Positions 55,902-64,000 of a DNA stretch of 64,000 nt are shown piece by piece; positions within the stretch are counted from its first letter, which is position 1, and each line of letters begins with the position of its first letter. The translations under genes were made by a program, and so were the position numbers. The DNA lies in contig NZ_CANMEZ010000001.1 of assembly GCF_947496985.1 (NCBI RefSeq), forward strand, positions 1 through 64,000. The letters are read 5' to 3'. Under the pieces are notes generated by a model. That model was given only the letters and a program-made list of their open reading frames with translations, ran no database searches and was not told where the DNA came from. Source of the DNA: an uncultured Kordia sp. Lineage in GTDB: Bacteria > Bacteroidota > Bacteroidia > Flavobacteriales > Flavobacteriaceae.

Positions 55902-56184
55902 AGAAATTATTATTGGAATTGTTGTTGGAATGCTTTCAACAAGCATTGGAACACTTTTGTATTTACTTTACATTGCTTCACAACGAAACGCTTCTTTTGG
56001 CGCTATTTGGGACTTTGCAATTTCAACTGGCGAAATTAGTTCTGTAGTTGTATACGGAGCTGCCTTAAACTTTTTAGCCTTTTTTGGTTTTTTAAAGTTT
56101 AATAAAGAAGCACGAGCAAAAGGTGTTTTGATTGTTACAATTATTACTGCCATTATTGTTTTATCGCATAAATTACTCTTTTAA
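55891..56184 (+). CDS. small membrane protein between surE and lpxB
   Basis: A 97-residue protein with three hydrophobic helices (about 5-27, 47-68, 77-95). No motif is recognised. It overlaps surE by 11 bp and ends 6 bp before lpxB, which indicates tight co-expression with the lipid A gene. Function is unknown. Confidence 0.78.
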   Translation: MKNKEIIIGIVVGMLSTSIGTLLYLLYIASQRNASFGAIWDFAISTGEISSVVVYGAALNFLAFFGFLKFNKEARAKGVLIVTIITAIIVLSHKLLF

Positions 56185-56190
56185 TAAGTT

Positions 56191-57300
56191 ATGAAGTACT
56201 ACATTATTGCAGGAGAAGCTTCAGGAGATTTGCATGGTTCTAATTTGATGAAAGCAATTGCAAAGCAAGATCCGAATGCTGATTTTCGATTTTGGGGCGG
56301 CGATTTGATGCAAGACGTCGGTGGTACTTTGGTAAAACATTATAAGGAACGTGCTTTTATGGGGTTCATTGAAATTATTATGAATCTTCGTAAGATTTTG
56401 GGCATGATGTCTTTTTGCAAAAAAGATATTGCTTCCTTTCAACCTGATGTCCTTATTTTGATTGATAATTCTGGCTTTAACCTTCCTATTGCAAAATGGG
56501 CAAAAAATGAAGGCTTTACCACTAATTATTATATTTCTCCGCAAGTTTGGGCTAGCCGACCTGGCAGAGTGAAGAATATTAAACAGTATGTTGATAAGAT
56601 GCTTGTGATTCTTCCTTTTGAAAAAGAGTTCTATAAAAAATATGACTACGATGTGCATTTTGTAGGACATCCATTGTTAGATTCTATTGCAGATAGACCA
56701 AAAGTTGATTACGAAGCATTTAGAACTACACATCAATTAGATGATAGAAATATTATTGCATTATTACCTGGAAGCAGAAAGCAGGAAATTAAAAAAATGC
56801 TTTCTGTGATGTTGTCTGTTGTAAATGACTTTCCAGAATATCAATTTGTAATTGCTGGTGCGCCAAGTCAGGAAAGAGCTTTTTACAATCAATTTATAAA
56901 TGATTCTGATGTAAAATTCATCAATAATAAAACCTATGATTTACTAAGCATTTCCCATGCAGCATTGGTTACTTCTGGAACAGCAACGTTGGAAACTGCC
57001 TTATATAAAGTACCACAAGTTGTTTGCTATAAAGCCAATGCAATTTCGTACCATATTGCAAAACGAATTATTACACTAGATAAGTTTATTTCGTTAGTGA
57101 ATTTAATTATGGACAAAGAAGTGGTGAAAGAGTTGCTTCAAAACGATTTAAACACTAAAAATCTAAAAACTGAATTGGCTAAAATTTTAGATGATACACA
57201 TCGCAAAAAAGTATTTGCAGATTATTACGATTTGGAACAAAAGCTAGGTGGGAAAGGCGCGAGTGAGAACGCTGCAAAGTTAATTGTTGAAAAAAATTAA
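56191..57300 (+). CDS. lpxB: lipid-A-disaccharide synthase
   Basis: A 369-residue GT-B glycosyltransferase making the lipid A disaccharide from UDP-diacylglucosamine and lipid X. The N-terminus is I-I-A-G-E-A-S-G-D-L-H-G, with Y-I-S-P-Q-V-W-A-S-R-P-G-R, F-V-G-H-P-L-L-D and L-L-P-G-S-R-K-Q-E-I. The gene belongs to surE-orf-lpxB-NlpC/P60. Confidence 0.95.
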   Translation: MKYYIIAGEASGDLHGSNLMKAIAKQDPNADFRFWGGDLMQDVGGTLVKHYKERAFMGFIEIIMNLRKILGMMSFCKKDIASFQPDVLILIDNSGFNLPIAKWAKNEGFTTNYYISPQVWASRPGRVKNIKQYVDKMLVILPFEKEFYKKYDYDVHFVGHPLLDSIADRPKVDYEAFRTTHQLDDRNIIALLPGSRKQEIKKMLSVMLSVVNDFPEYQFVIAGAPSQERAFYNQFINDSDVKFINNKTYDLLSISHAALVTSGTATLETALYKVPQVVCYKANAISYHIAKRIITLDKFISLVNLIMDKEVVKELLQNDLNTKNLKTELAKILDDTHRKKVFADYYDLEQKLGGKGASENAAKLIVEKN

Positions 57301-57312
57301 GTAAATTACCAT

Positions 57313-57831
57313 ATGATTAAAAAATTACTATTCCTTCTCCTTGCTTTTTCTGTATTGTCTTGTGGCTCTTCCAAGAAAACAGCTTCTAAACGAAGAGTTG
57401 TAAAAACGAAAACGACCAAAACCCGCACAAGCACTAAACGATCTTCTAGCAAATCGCATGCAATTGTTGCTACAGCTTTAAAGTATAAAGGAACACGTTA
57501 TAAATATGGCGGAACTACTAAAAAAGGAATGGATTGTTCTGGTTTAATGTATGTTGCCTTTAAAACACATCAAGTATTGCTACCTAGAGTTTCGTATGAG
57601 CAAGCAAAACGTGGTAAAAAAATTAGCAAATCATCCGTTAAAAAAGGAGACTTATTATTCTTCCGAACAAATAAAAATAAAAAACGAATCAATCATGTTG
57701 GTTTGGTTGTAGAAGCTAAGAAAGGCGTAATCAAGTTTATTCATTCTACAACTTCAAGAGGCGTGTTGGTTTCTTCTTTGGACGAACGTTATTGGAAAAA
57801 TGCTTTCGCAGAAGCGCGTCGTGTACTATAA
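57313..57831 (+). CDS. NlpC/P60 family lipoprotein (peptidoglycan hydrolase)
   Basis: A 172-residue lipoprotein. The signal ends in V-L-S-C-G-S-S (Cys17). A Lys/Arg/Ser/Thr-rich linker (about 20-48) follows, then the C40 domain with Y-K-Y-G-G-T-T-K-K-G-M-D-C75-S-G, catalytic H128 in N-H-V-G, and H144. It cleaves peptide stems of peptidoglycan. It follows lpxB after 12 bp, and its 3' end lies 4 bp from the convergent T9SS cargo gene. Confidence 0.92.
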   Translation: MIKKLLFLLLAFSVLSCGSSKKTASKRRVVKTKTTKTRTSTKRSSSKSHAIVATALKYKGTRYKYGGTTKKGMDCSGLMYVAFKTHQVLLPRVSYEQAKRGKKISKSSVKKGDLLFFRTNKNKKRINHVGLVVEAKKGVIKFIHSTTSRGVLVSSLDERYWKNAFAEARRVL

Positions 57832-57835
57832 TTTT

Positions 57836-60133
57836 TTAATTAATTAGTATTTTTTTCATGAATTGCTTCGTTTCTGTTGTTACTTTCATGAAATAAATTC
57901 CGCTTTTTAACTTTGATACCTTCAACGAAACATTCATACCTTCCATATTTTTCTGCAGCACTTGTTTTCCTTGTACATCATATAATTCAATTATTGCTTT
58001 TTCATTTGTATGAAATGAAATATGCAGAATATCGTTTGCAGGGTTTGGATAGGTAGTAATATGTATGTCATCAACTTCAGCAACAGAAAGCAATTCTACA
58101 AATGTTGTTTCGAAGGTATTTGTGATGACAGGCGCATTAAAGTCAAAATAGATTCCTGCTTCTCCTGGAATCATATCTCCAATAGCATAACCCATTTTAG
58201 GTTTTATTTTAAAAAATACAAAACCATTGCTTCCTTCGGCGTCAAACATTTCAGCAGGTAAATTGATATTATTAAATCGCCAAGTTAATTCGCTCGCTGT
58301 TCTTTCTACTTGAAAATAATGGCTCGCTGTGATCATTTCAAAAGTAGTTTCGTCAAGTTCTACATCTAAGGTTTCTTCTATTCTGACATTTACAGCTTCG
58401 GCAGTTCCTAAATTTTGAAAACGAATAGTATAGTATAAATAATCTTGCGAAGAAAAATCTTCATGAATAATTTCTGGACCATGTGATTCTGTAATATCAT
58501 TTGGATCCCAAGAACCTACAACTGTTTCTGATAATAGGAATGTATTATTTGTTGCAATAAAATCATTTGTATCACTTGTATATGTAAATATATTGGTCAT
58601 AATTTCTCCTAAAGCTACATTGGCAGGGCACAATAATTCTACAATTATTATTTCTGTGTCAAAAGGGGAAAGATTCACAAAGTCTATTGTAATTCCTGTC
58701 GCTGTATTTGTAACTATATAATTTGGATTTATAATTAGGGTACTATTAAAAGTTAGTGCATCATCAATGTCTAATGTTACTGTGCCAGCTGCAATTGTTG
58801 TTGCTGAATTATTCTTGATGATAAGTCTATTTTGATAGGTAAATCCGGGTCTTGGAGGATGTACACTATTTATGAGAATAACTTCTACATCTTCACATGC
58901 TTGCTGAACTGTTATTGGAAAATCGACATTTTCAATTCCTCCAGCATTTACACTAACATCATTAATTGTTGGTATTGTTACATCATAACAATTTTCATAA
59001 TCAATCGGTAAACTATATGTAAAATCATATGTATCTGTAGGATCTTGACTTGAAATTGTATAATTATAACTAGCTGAACCATTATTTGTGATTCCATCAT
59101 TATTTACTTCATATGAAACTATTACAAAAGGAAAGAAAGCTTCGCCTGAATCGTGTATAGAATTTGCGTTTTCATCTAAAAAACTACGTACATTAATAAT
59201 TCCTATCGCTGGCTGAGAAGCACTACAATACGCTCTAAATTGTAGTGGTATAAAGTTATCGGTATCACACGAAGTTACACCGTCTGATTGTAATTGCAGT
59301 AAAAGTGAATCTCCAGAAGATTCTACTAATAAACCTGTGACATCTCCATTATTTCCATATCCATTATATATTACTGTACCCGTATTAGTATTAGAATCAT
59401 AAATTATAATTTCATCGTAGCTATTTTCTACCGTACCTGCTAAAAACTCTAACGTAATTGGCGAGCCATTTGAACTTCGAAAGCGAAATTCTGTTTGATC
59501 ATCGTTGGTATAACAATACGTAGTAATTATTGAAGGTTGATCACAATCTACAACAATATACGTTAAGACTTTTAGCGTAAAGCTTGCAATGCTTACACAA
59601 CTTGTAATAAGGTCTTCCACACGCGCATGTACTATTTGCGGGTTTGATATATTGGTATAACTTGTTGGGTTTACAACTGGATTCGTATTGTTAGTAGCAT
59701 CCAACAAGTTTTCAAAAAATATAACTTGCACATCCGTATTTCCTCCTATAATTACTGGTATTGTTGCTGTAAGATTAAATACTTCAAAGTCACCTCCGTC
59801 TGCACTTTCTAACTCAATAACTCCTGGATTATTTACTACTGGGACAGCTACAAATGTTACTACTATAGCATCCGAAGATAGCATTCCATTAATTACAGCA
59901 GTTGCTTCATATATACCATTTTCCGAAATTAAAAGTATAGCATTAGTTTCGCTTACTAGTATTTGTCCATCTTTACTCCATTGATAGGAAGTTGCATCTT
60001 GTGTTGTGGCATCTAATGTAATGGTTTCGCCTTCGCAGGTTTCAATATCATCTCCTAAATCAACTTCTTGTGAAAATCCTGTTGTTGTAAAAACAAAAAA
60101 AACAAGTACTATATATAATATATTGGTTTTCAT
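57836..60133 (-). CDS. secreted protein with T9SS type A sorting domain
   Basis: About 765 residues from the ATG at 60133 (a signal peptide begins M-K-T-N-I-L-Y-I-V-L; the frame from 60157 adds 8 residues). An Ig/PKD-like N-terminal module (G-D-D-I-E-T-C-E-G-E-T-I-T-L) is followed by CUB-like and DUF11-like beta modules and the W-D-P-N-D ... Y-T-I-R-F-Q-N-L-G-T domain that often precedes sorting signals. The last 75 residues are a type A sorting domain (T-Y-P-N-P-A-N-D ... G-I-Y-F-M-K-V ... K-K-I-L-I-N). It is a likely substrate of the GldKLMN system. Whether it is an adhesin or matrix protein is not known. Confidence 0.9.
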   Translation of the reverse strand: MKTNILYIVLVFFVFTTTGFSQEVDLGDDIETCEGETITLDATTQDATSYQWSKDGQILVSETNAILLISENGIYEATAVINGMLSSDAIVVTFVAVPVVNNPGVIELESADGGDFEVFNLTATIPVIIGGNTDVQVIFFENLLDATNNTNPVVNPTSYTNISNPQIVHARVEDLITSCVSIASFTLKVLTYIVVDCDQPSIITTYCYTNDDQTEFRFRSSNGSPITLEFLAGTVENSYDEIIIYDSNTNTGTVIYNGYGNNGDVTGLLVESSGDSLLLQLQSDGVTSCDTDNFIPLQFRAYCSASQPAIGIINVRSFLDENANSIHDSGEAFFPFVIVSYEVNNDGITNNGSASYNYTISSQDPTDTYDFTYSLPIDYENCYDVTIPTINDVSVNAGGIENVDFPITVQQACEDVEVILINSVHPPRPGFTYQNRLIIKNNSATTIAAGTVTLDIDDALTFNSTLIINPNYIVTNTATGITIDFVNLSPFDTEIIIVELLCPANVALGEIMTNIFTYTSDTNDFIATNNTFLLSETVVGSWDPNDITESHGPEIIHEDFSSQDYLYYTIRFQNLGTAEAVNVRIEETLDVELDETTFEMITASHYFQVERTASELTWRFNNINLPAEMFDAEGSNGFVFFKIKPKMGYAIGDMIPGEAGIYFDFNAPVITNTFETTFVELLSVAEVDDIHITTYPNPANDILHISFHTNEKAIIELYDVQGKQVLQKNMEGMNVSLKVSKLKSGIYFMKVTTETKQFMKKILIN

Positions 60134-60342
60134 GGCAGTAACTGGTTGGCTATACATGATAAAAATACTCTTTTTAAAAATATTCTTACACGTAAAAGTT
60201 TAAATTTTGTATTTTTCAAAAACTGGTTTGTATTTATTATTGATTTTACAACGCTTATTAACTTTACACTACGCTTACATAAAATGTAGTTTGTAAGCAC
60301 TTTTTATTCCCTACTTTATTCCACATAAAGAATATATAGGTT

Positions 60343-62385
60343 ATGAAATTGTTTGATTTTCTCATTACAAAAATCACATTATGTCTGATTTTCGGAATAT
60401 TGATAGGTTATTATATTAATATTCCTGTCAAAACAAGCATTAGTTGTTTTGGCGTTGGATTTTTCTTGTTATGCATTTTTTTTTGGAAAGCACAACGACA
60501 GTTTTTACAAACAGTATCTTTTGGAATGATTGCTTTTTTGACAGCGATCAGTTTGGGAGTTCTAATTGAAAATTTTCATCAAGAGAAGCATCATCATACA
60601 CATTACACACAACTTTTACACACACAAAATAAAACTTCAACTAGTACAATTCAAATTAGAGAAATTTTAAAGTCAACCAATTATTATGATCGATATGTTG
60701 GTGAAATTGTTTTGAAAGATAGCATTCATGTTTCTGGAAAATTATTGATTCACATTCAAAAAGATAGTCTTACAACATCACTTTATGTAGATGATATTTT
60801 ATATACAAATTCAGCACTAAAAGAAGTTCGAAAGCCATTAAATCCAACCAATTTTGATTATAAAACATATTTAAATGATCGGTATATTTTTTATCAATTA
60901 TATTTAAAATCAGTTGATTTTATTACTACAAAAAGTACTTCCAACACTATTTTGGGGTATGCAGCTTCGTTAAGAAATCAGATTCATACTAGTTTACTCG
61001 ATAATAACTTTAAGGCAGATGAGTTGGCAGTTATTGAAGCACTTTTACTAGGGCAACGACAACAGATTTCAAAAGAGTTACAAAACAATTATGCAAATGC
61101 TGGCGCCATTCACATTTTAGCAATTTCTGGCTTACATATTGGGATCATCGTGTTATTATTAAACTTTCTATTGAAGCCTATGACACGTTTTCGTCATGGA
61201 AAAGCATTGAAACTTTTATTCATGATTTCTATTTTATGGAGTTTTGCTATCGTATCCGGATTGTCTGCTTCTGTTGTTAGAGCTGTTACCATGTTTAGCG
61301 CTATTGTAGTAGCAACTCATTTGAAGCGACAGACAAATACGTTTCAAGTATTAATGATTTCCATGTTTTTCTTATTGATTTGCAAACCACATTTTTTATT
61401 TGATGTCGGCTTTCAATTGAGTTACGCTGCAGTTTTTGCAATTGTTTGGCTACAACCGTTATGGAAAAAACTTTGGAATCCGCAATCGTGGTTTTTAAAA
61501 TCATTTTGGAGTTTACTCACCGTAAGTTTGTCTGCTCAATTAGGTGTTTTGCCATTGAGTTTGTATTATTTTCATCAGTTTCCTGGATTGTTTTTTGTAG
61601 CTAACTTGACAATTATTCCTGCACTTGGCATTATTCTAATTACTGGAATTTTGGTTATTACATTATCATATTTTGATATTCTCCCTGAATTTTTAAGTAC
61701 AATTTACAGTTATAGTATTCAACAAATGAATCATTTTATTGCTTGGATAGCTTCTCACAAACAGTTTTTATTGGGCGATATTTTCATAAGCCCATTTCAG
61801 ATGATTGGTTCCTATTTAGTGATTATTGCCTTTGCAAATTATTTCCATCTTCCAAAAGGAAAGTATTTAAAAATTGCTTTGGTAAGTGTTTTGATTTGTC
61901 AAGGTTTGTGGTTTTTCGACCGTTTTCAATATACACCGACACAGAATTCTTTTACCGTGTTTCATCAACATAAAACTTCTGTTTTCGCACGTCAAAACGG
62001 AACAGATTTACAGATTTCCCATGACTTGGATAGTATCGCTTTCGCGAAGAATTATATCGTACAACAACAACGTTCACAACGTTTTTTGACAACTACAATG
62101 GTTGATACACTTCAAAATGTGTATCGTTTACAGAATGATTATTTATTACGAATAGACAGTTTAGGCGTATATGAATCATTAAGTTTTGAACCAAAATATG
62201 TTTTGTTGACACAATCACCAAAGATTAACTTTGAACGCATGATAGAAACCTTAAAACCTGAATTGATTATTGCAGATGGAAGTAACTATAAGAGTTACGT
62301 AGCACGTTGGAAGGTTGCTGCTGCAAAACAAAAAATCCCTTTTCATGTTACGCATGAAAAAGGATTCTTTGTTATTAAATTTTAA
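60343..62385 (+). CDS. comEC: ComEC/Rec2 family competence membrane protein
   Basis: A 680-residue polytopic protein. An N-terminal DUF4131-like region (two helices and an OB-type fold, about 1-180) precedes the competence domain (N-A-G-A-I-H-I-L-A-I-S-G-L-H-I-G; F-D-V-G-F-Q-L-S-Y-A-A-V). The C-terminal region (about 520-680) has the outline of the metallo-beta-lactamase domain but lacks the H-x-H-x-D-H signature. ComEC forms the channel for DNA uptake. A single gene with no other com genes nearby. Confidence 0.88.
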   Translation: MKLFDFLITKITLCLIFGILIGYYINIPVKTSISCFGVGFFLLCIFFWKAQRQFLQTVSFGMIAFLTAISLGVLIENFHQEKHHHTHYTQLLHTQNKTSTSTIQIREILKSTNYYDRYVGEIVLKDSIHVSGKLLIHIQKDSLTTSLYVDDILYTNSALKEVRKPLNPTNFDYKTYLNDRYIFYQLYLKSVDFITTKSTSNTILGYAASLRNQIHTSLLDNNFKADELAVIEALLLGQRQQISKELQNNYANAGAIHILAISGLHIGIIVLLLNFLLKPMTRFRHGKALKLLFMISILWSFAIVSGLSASVVRAVTMFSAIVVATHLKRQTNTFQVLMISMFFLLICKPHFLFDVGFQLSYAAVFAIVWLQPLWKKLWNPQSWFLKSFWSLLTVSLSAQLGVLPLSLYYFHQFPGLFFVANLTIIPALGIILITGILVITLSYFDILPEFLSTIYSYSIQQMNHFIAWIASHKQFLLGDIFISPFQMIGSYLVIIAFANYFHLPKGKYLKIALVSVLICQGLWFFDRFQYTPTQNSFTVFHQHKTSVFARQNGTDLQISHDLDSIAFAKNYIVQQQRSQRFLTTTMVDTLQNVYRLQNDYLLRIDSLGVYESLSFEPKYVLLTQSPKINFERMIETLKPELIIADGSNYKSYVARWKVAAAKQKIPFHVTHEKGFFVIKF

Positions 62386-62416
62386 TATACAACTGAAAGG
62401 ATTTATGAAAATCATC

Positions 62417-62974
62417 CTAGCTTTTGAACTCATATACTAATTCTTTTTGATATTTTTCCCAAGCTTCTTTTGTCTTTACTTCTTTGTATTTATCAGTTTT
62501 AAATAATTTCAAATATATTTCTATTTGTTTTGGCAATAGATATCCTGAAATTGGCGCAATCAATTTAAAGTCTTCATCAAAGAATACCATTGTTGGATAT
62601 GCACGAACACTTAAGTATCGTGCAAATTGATGTTGTGCATTTCGTCTTTTTTTCTTTGCAGGATCATAATTAGGATTCGTAAATGTATTCCCTTCATAGG
62701 TTACACTTGTATCGCCTTCTGCATTGAATTTGATTGCATAATAATTCTCATTGATATATTTTGCTACATCAGGATTTCCAAATGTGTTTTTATCTAGCAT
62801 TTTACATGGACCACACCAAGTTGTATACACATCCATAATGACTTTTCTTGGTTCTTTTTTCATTAATTCTTGCGCTTCTTCCATCGTTACCCAATTGATT
62901 TTTTGCGCGTTCATTGTTGTAATACTTACTAAAAGTAAACTTACAATTGCTATTATATTTTTCATGTTTTTCAA
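62417..62974 (-). CDS. thioredoxin-family protein, periplasmic
   Basis: A 185-residue protein with an N-terminal signal peptide (to about residue 23, N-A-Q). The thioredoxin fold has the redox motif W-C-G-P-C-K near residue 53 and the cis-proline loop R-A-Y-P-T-M-V-F-F. This resembles the DUF255/thioredoxin-like periplasmic reductases of flavobacteria. Redox partner is unknown. A single gene between comEC (convergent) and a POT transporter. Confidence 0.88.
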   Translation of the reverse strand: MKNMKNIIAIVSLLLVSITTMNAQKINWVTMEEAQELMKKEPRKVIMDVYTTWCGPCKMLDKNTFGNPDVAKYINENYYAIKFNAEGDTSVTYEGNTFTNPNYDPAKKKRRNAQHQFARYLSVRAYPTMVFFDEDFKLIAPISGYLLPKQIEIYLKLFKTDKYKEVKTKEAWEKYQKELVYEFKS

Positions 62975-63050
62975 TCTTTATACAGTGTGAGTCGCAAAGA
63001 CTATGCCTTCTTTACGAAAGATCATTATTTACAAATATACGACGTTATTA

Positions 63051-63082
63051 AAAAAGCGCTTTTTGGAAGAAAAGCGCTTTTT
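63051..63082. terminator. bidirectional terminator after POT transporter
   Basis: A perfect 13-bp stem (core AAAGCGCTTTT) with a six-base loop and A/T runs on both sides, located 23 bp past the POT transporter stop on the minus strand. Confidence 0.85.
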
Positions 63083-63104
63083 AATTTATTATATTTTCTT
63101 GATG

Positions 63105-64000
63105 TTATTTTACACCATGCATGAGTTTTTTCAACACTTTATTTAACGCCATTGAAAGAACTCCTATACCTATTGGTAGTAATGTAAATATTAAAAAGAA
63201 CGTACTTAATGAGTATTGTTCTGTAATCTTATCAATCATTCCTCCCATTGTACCTGCAGCTTTTTGCCCAATAGCAATTGCTAAATACCAGATACCGAAC
63301 ATAAATCCAATCATTCTCCCTGGTACTAATTTACTTAAATATGATAATCCTACCGGTGAGATACATAATTCTCCCATTGTATGGAATAAATATGCTAGAA
63401 TTAAGAATATCATACTTACAGATGCTGTTTTTGCTCCTTGAGGAATTCCTAATGTTCCGAATACTAAAATTCCGAATCCAGCACCTAGAAGAATCAACCC
63501 AATACCATATTTCATGGCTGCACTTGGATTGTATTTACTTTCCCACCATTTAGAGAATAAAGGTGCTAATGTGATGATAAAGAATGAATTTAAAATTCCA
63601 AACCAACTTGCACCAACTTCTGTAGTTTCTTTACTAAATTCTGCATTTACTTTGTAAAAAACCACATACCATAAAAAGGCAAATGTTAACGCTAAAACGA
63701 TATTAGAATACGGAATTTTACTGTATGTTTTCTTAAATAACAAGTATAAAACCCAGGTAATTATTGCCAATGGAACAACCGTTAATATTAAATCAATAAT
63801 TTTAAAAATCATTGCAGAATTCCCAGTGAGTGAACGTTGTGTAAAATCTCTAGCAAATAAAGTCATAGACCCTAACGCTTGCTCAAAAGCCGCAAAGAAT
63901 ACAACTGTAAATAAACCAAAAATGGAAACCGCTATAATTTTATCCCGTACAACTGATGAATATCTAATGGTTCGTGTTGTAATTAAGAATAGAAATAACA
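63105..64000 (-). CDS. POT family peptide MFS transporter (partial, 5' end outside window)
   Basis: The C-terminal part of a proton-coupled oligopeptide transporter. The reading frame stays open from the ATG at 63866 to the window edge (F-F-A-A-F-E-Q-A-L-G-S-M-T-L-F-A), so the gene starts beyond 64000. At least seven hydrophobic helices, a conserved M-G-E-L-C-I-S-P-V-G-L motif and a K-K-L-M-H-G-V-K end fit the POT family. It would import di-/tripeptides. Confidence 0.88.
   Translation of the reverse strand, partial: LFLFLITTRTIRYSSVVRDKIIAVSIFGLFTVVFFAAFEQALGSMTLFARDFTQRSLTGNSAMIFKIIDLILTVVPLAIITWVLYLLFKKTYSKIPYSNIVLALTFAFLWYVVFYKVNAEFSKETTEVGASWFGILNSFFIITLAPLFSKWWESKYNPSAAMKYGIGLILLGAGFGILVFGTLGIPQGAKTASVSMIFLILAYLFHTMGELCISPVGLSYLSKLVPGRMIGFMFGIWYLAIAIGQKAAGTMGGMIDKITEQYSLSTFFLIFTLLPIGIGVLSMALNKVLKKLMHGVK

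Overview
The window is AT-rich, gene-dense and clearly from the phylum Bacteroidota, family Flavobacteriaceae. The evidence is the gliding and type IX secretion cluster gldKLMN, a T9SS type A C-terminal sorting domain, exosortase XrtF with its associated protein, a homospermidine-type polyamine cluster, and TAnnTTTG promoter-like elements. A Kordia-like genome is my best guess from the style of the proteins, but this is a weak inference.

Layout. 1-2112: a 10-bp tandem repeat, a small ORF and a large serine recombinase whose last codons are copied from an initiator tRNA gene. 2112-7097: minus-strand genes (two small unknowns, a Nudix hydrolase, a deoxyhypusine-synthase-like enzyme, agmatinase, arginine decarboxylase) up to the intact tRNA-fMet. 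A 45-bp direct repeat brackets this interval. 7156-19274: CPxCG protein, ABC-F ATPase, DUF983 protein, FAD oxidoreductase, gldN-gldM-gldL-gldK, an arginase-fold protein with destroyed metal ligands, and topA. 19379-23246: an overlapping lipoprotein / ECF sigma factor / membrane-anchored barrel cluster and a membrane protein. 23413-32177: a plus-strand run of miaB, two paralogous lipoproteins, a sigma-54 activator, lptE, a TPR protein, secG and groES-groEL. 32458-37315: two tandem copies of a large exported MG2/plug protein. 37321-38298: XrtF pair. 38469-46342: free-methionine sulfoxide reductase, purH and the complete rod-shape operon mreB-mreC-mreD-mrdA-rodA. 46455-49809: a 53-residue double-glycine-leader peptide with four core cysteines (not a previously called ORF), a C39-like/VKOR/thioredoxin fusion, a small membrane protein and a convergent CPBP protease. 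49907-64000: AraC regulator, secreted nuclease, orphan peptide ABC permease, Prc protease, surE, lpxB, NlpC/P60 lipoprotein, a T9SS cargo protein, comEC, a thioredoxin-like protein and a partial POT transporter.

Working together. Most of the window is core envelope biology: LPS export (lptE, lpxB), protein secretion (secG, gldKLMN), cell shape (mre/rod), periplasmic proteolysis (prc) and T9SS cargo. The best candidate for an under-described system is 46455-48355, where a cysteine-rich secreted peptide sits beside one polypeptide that could recognise its leader and form its disulfides. The second is the 45-bp tRNA-derived repeat and the recombinase that ends in it.
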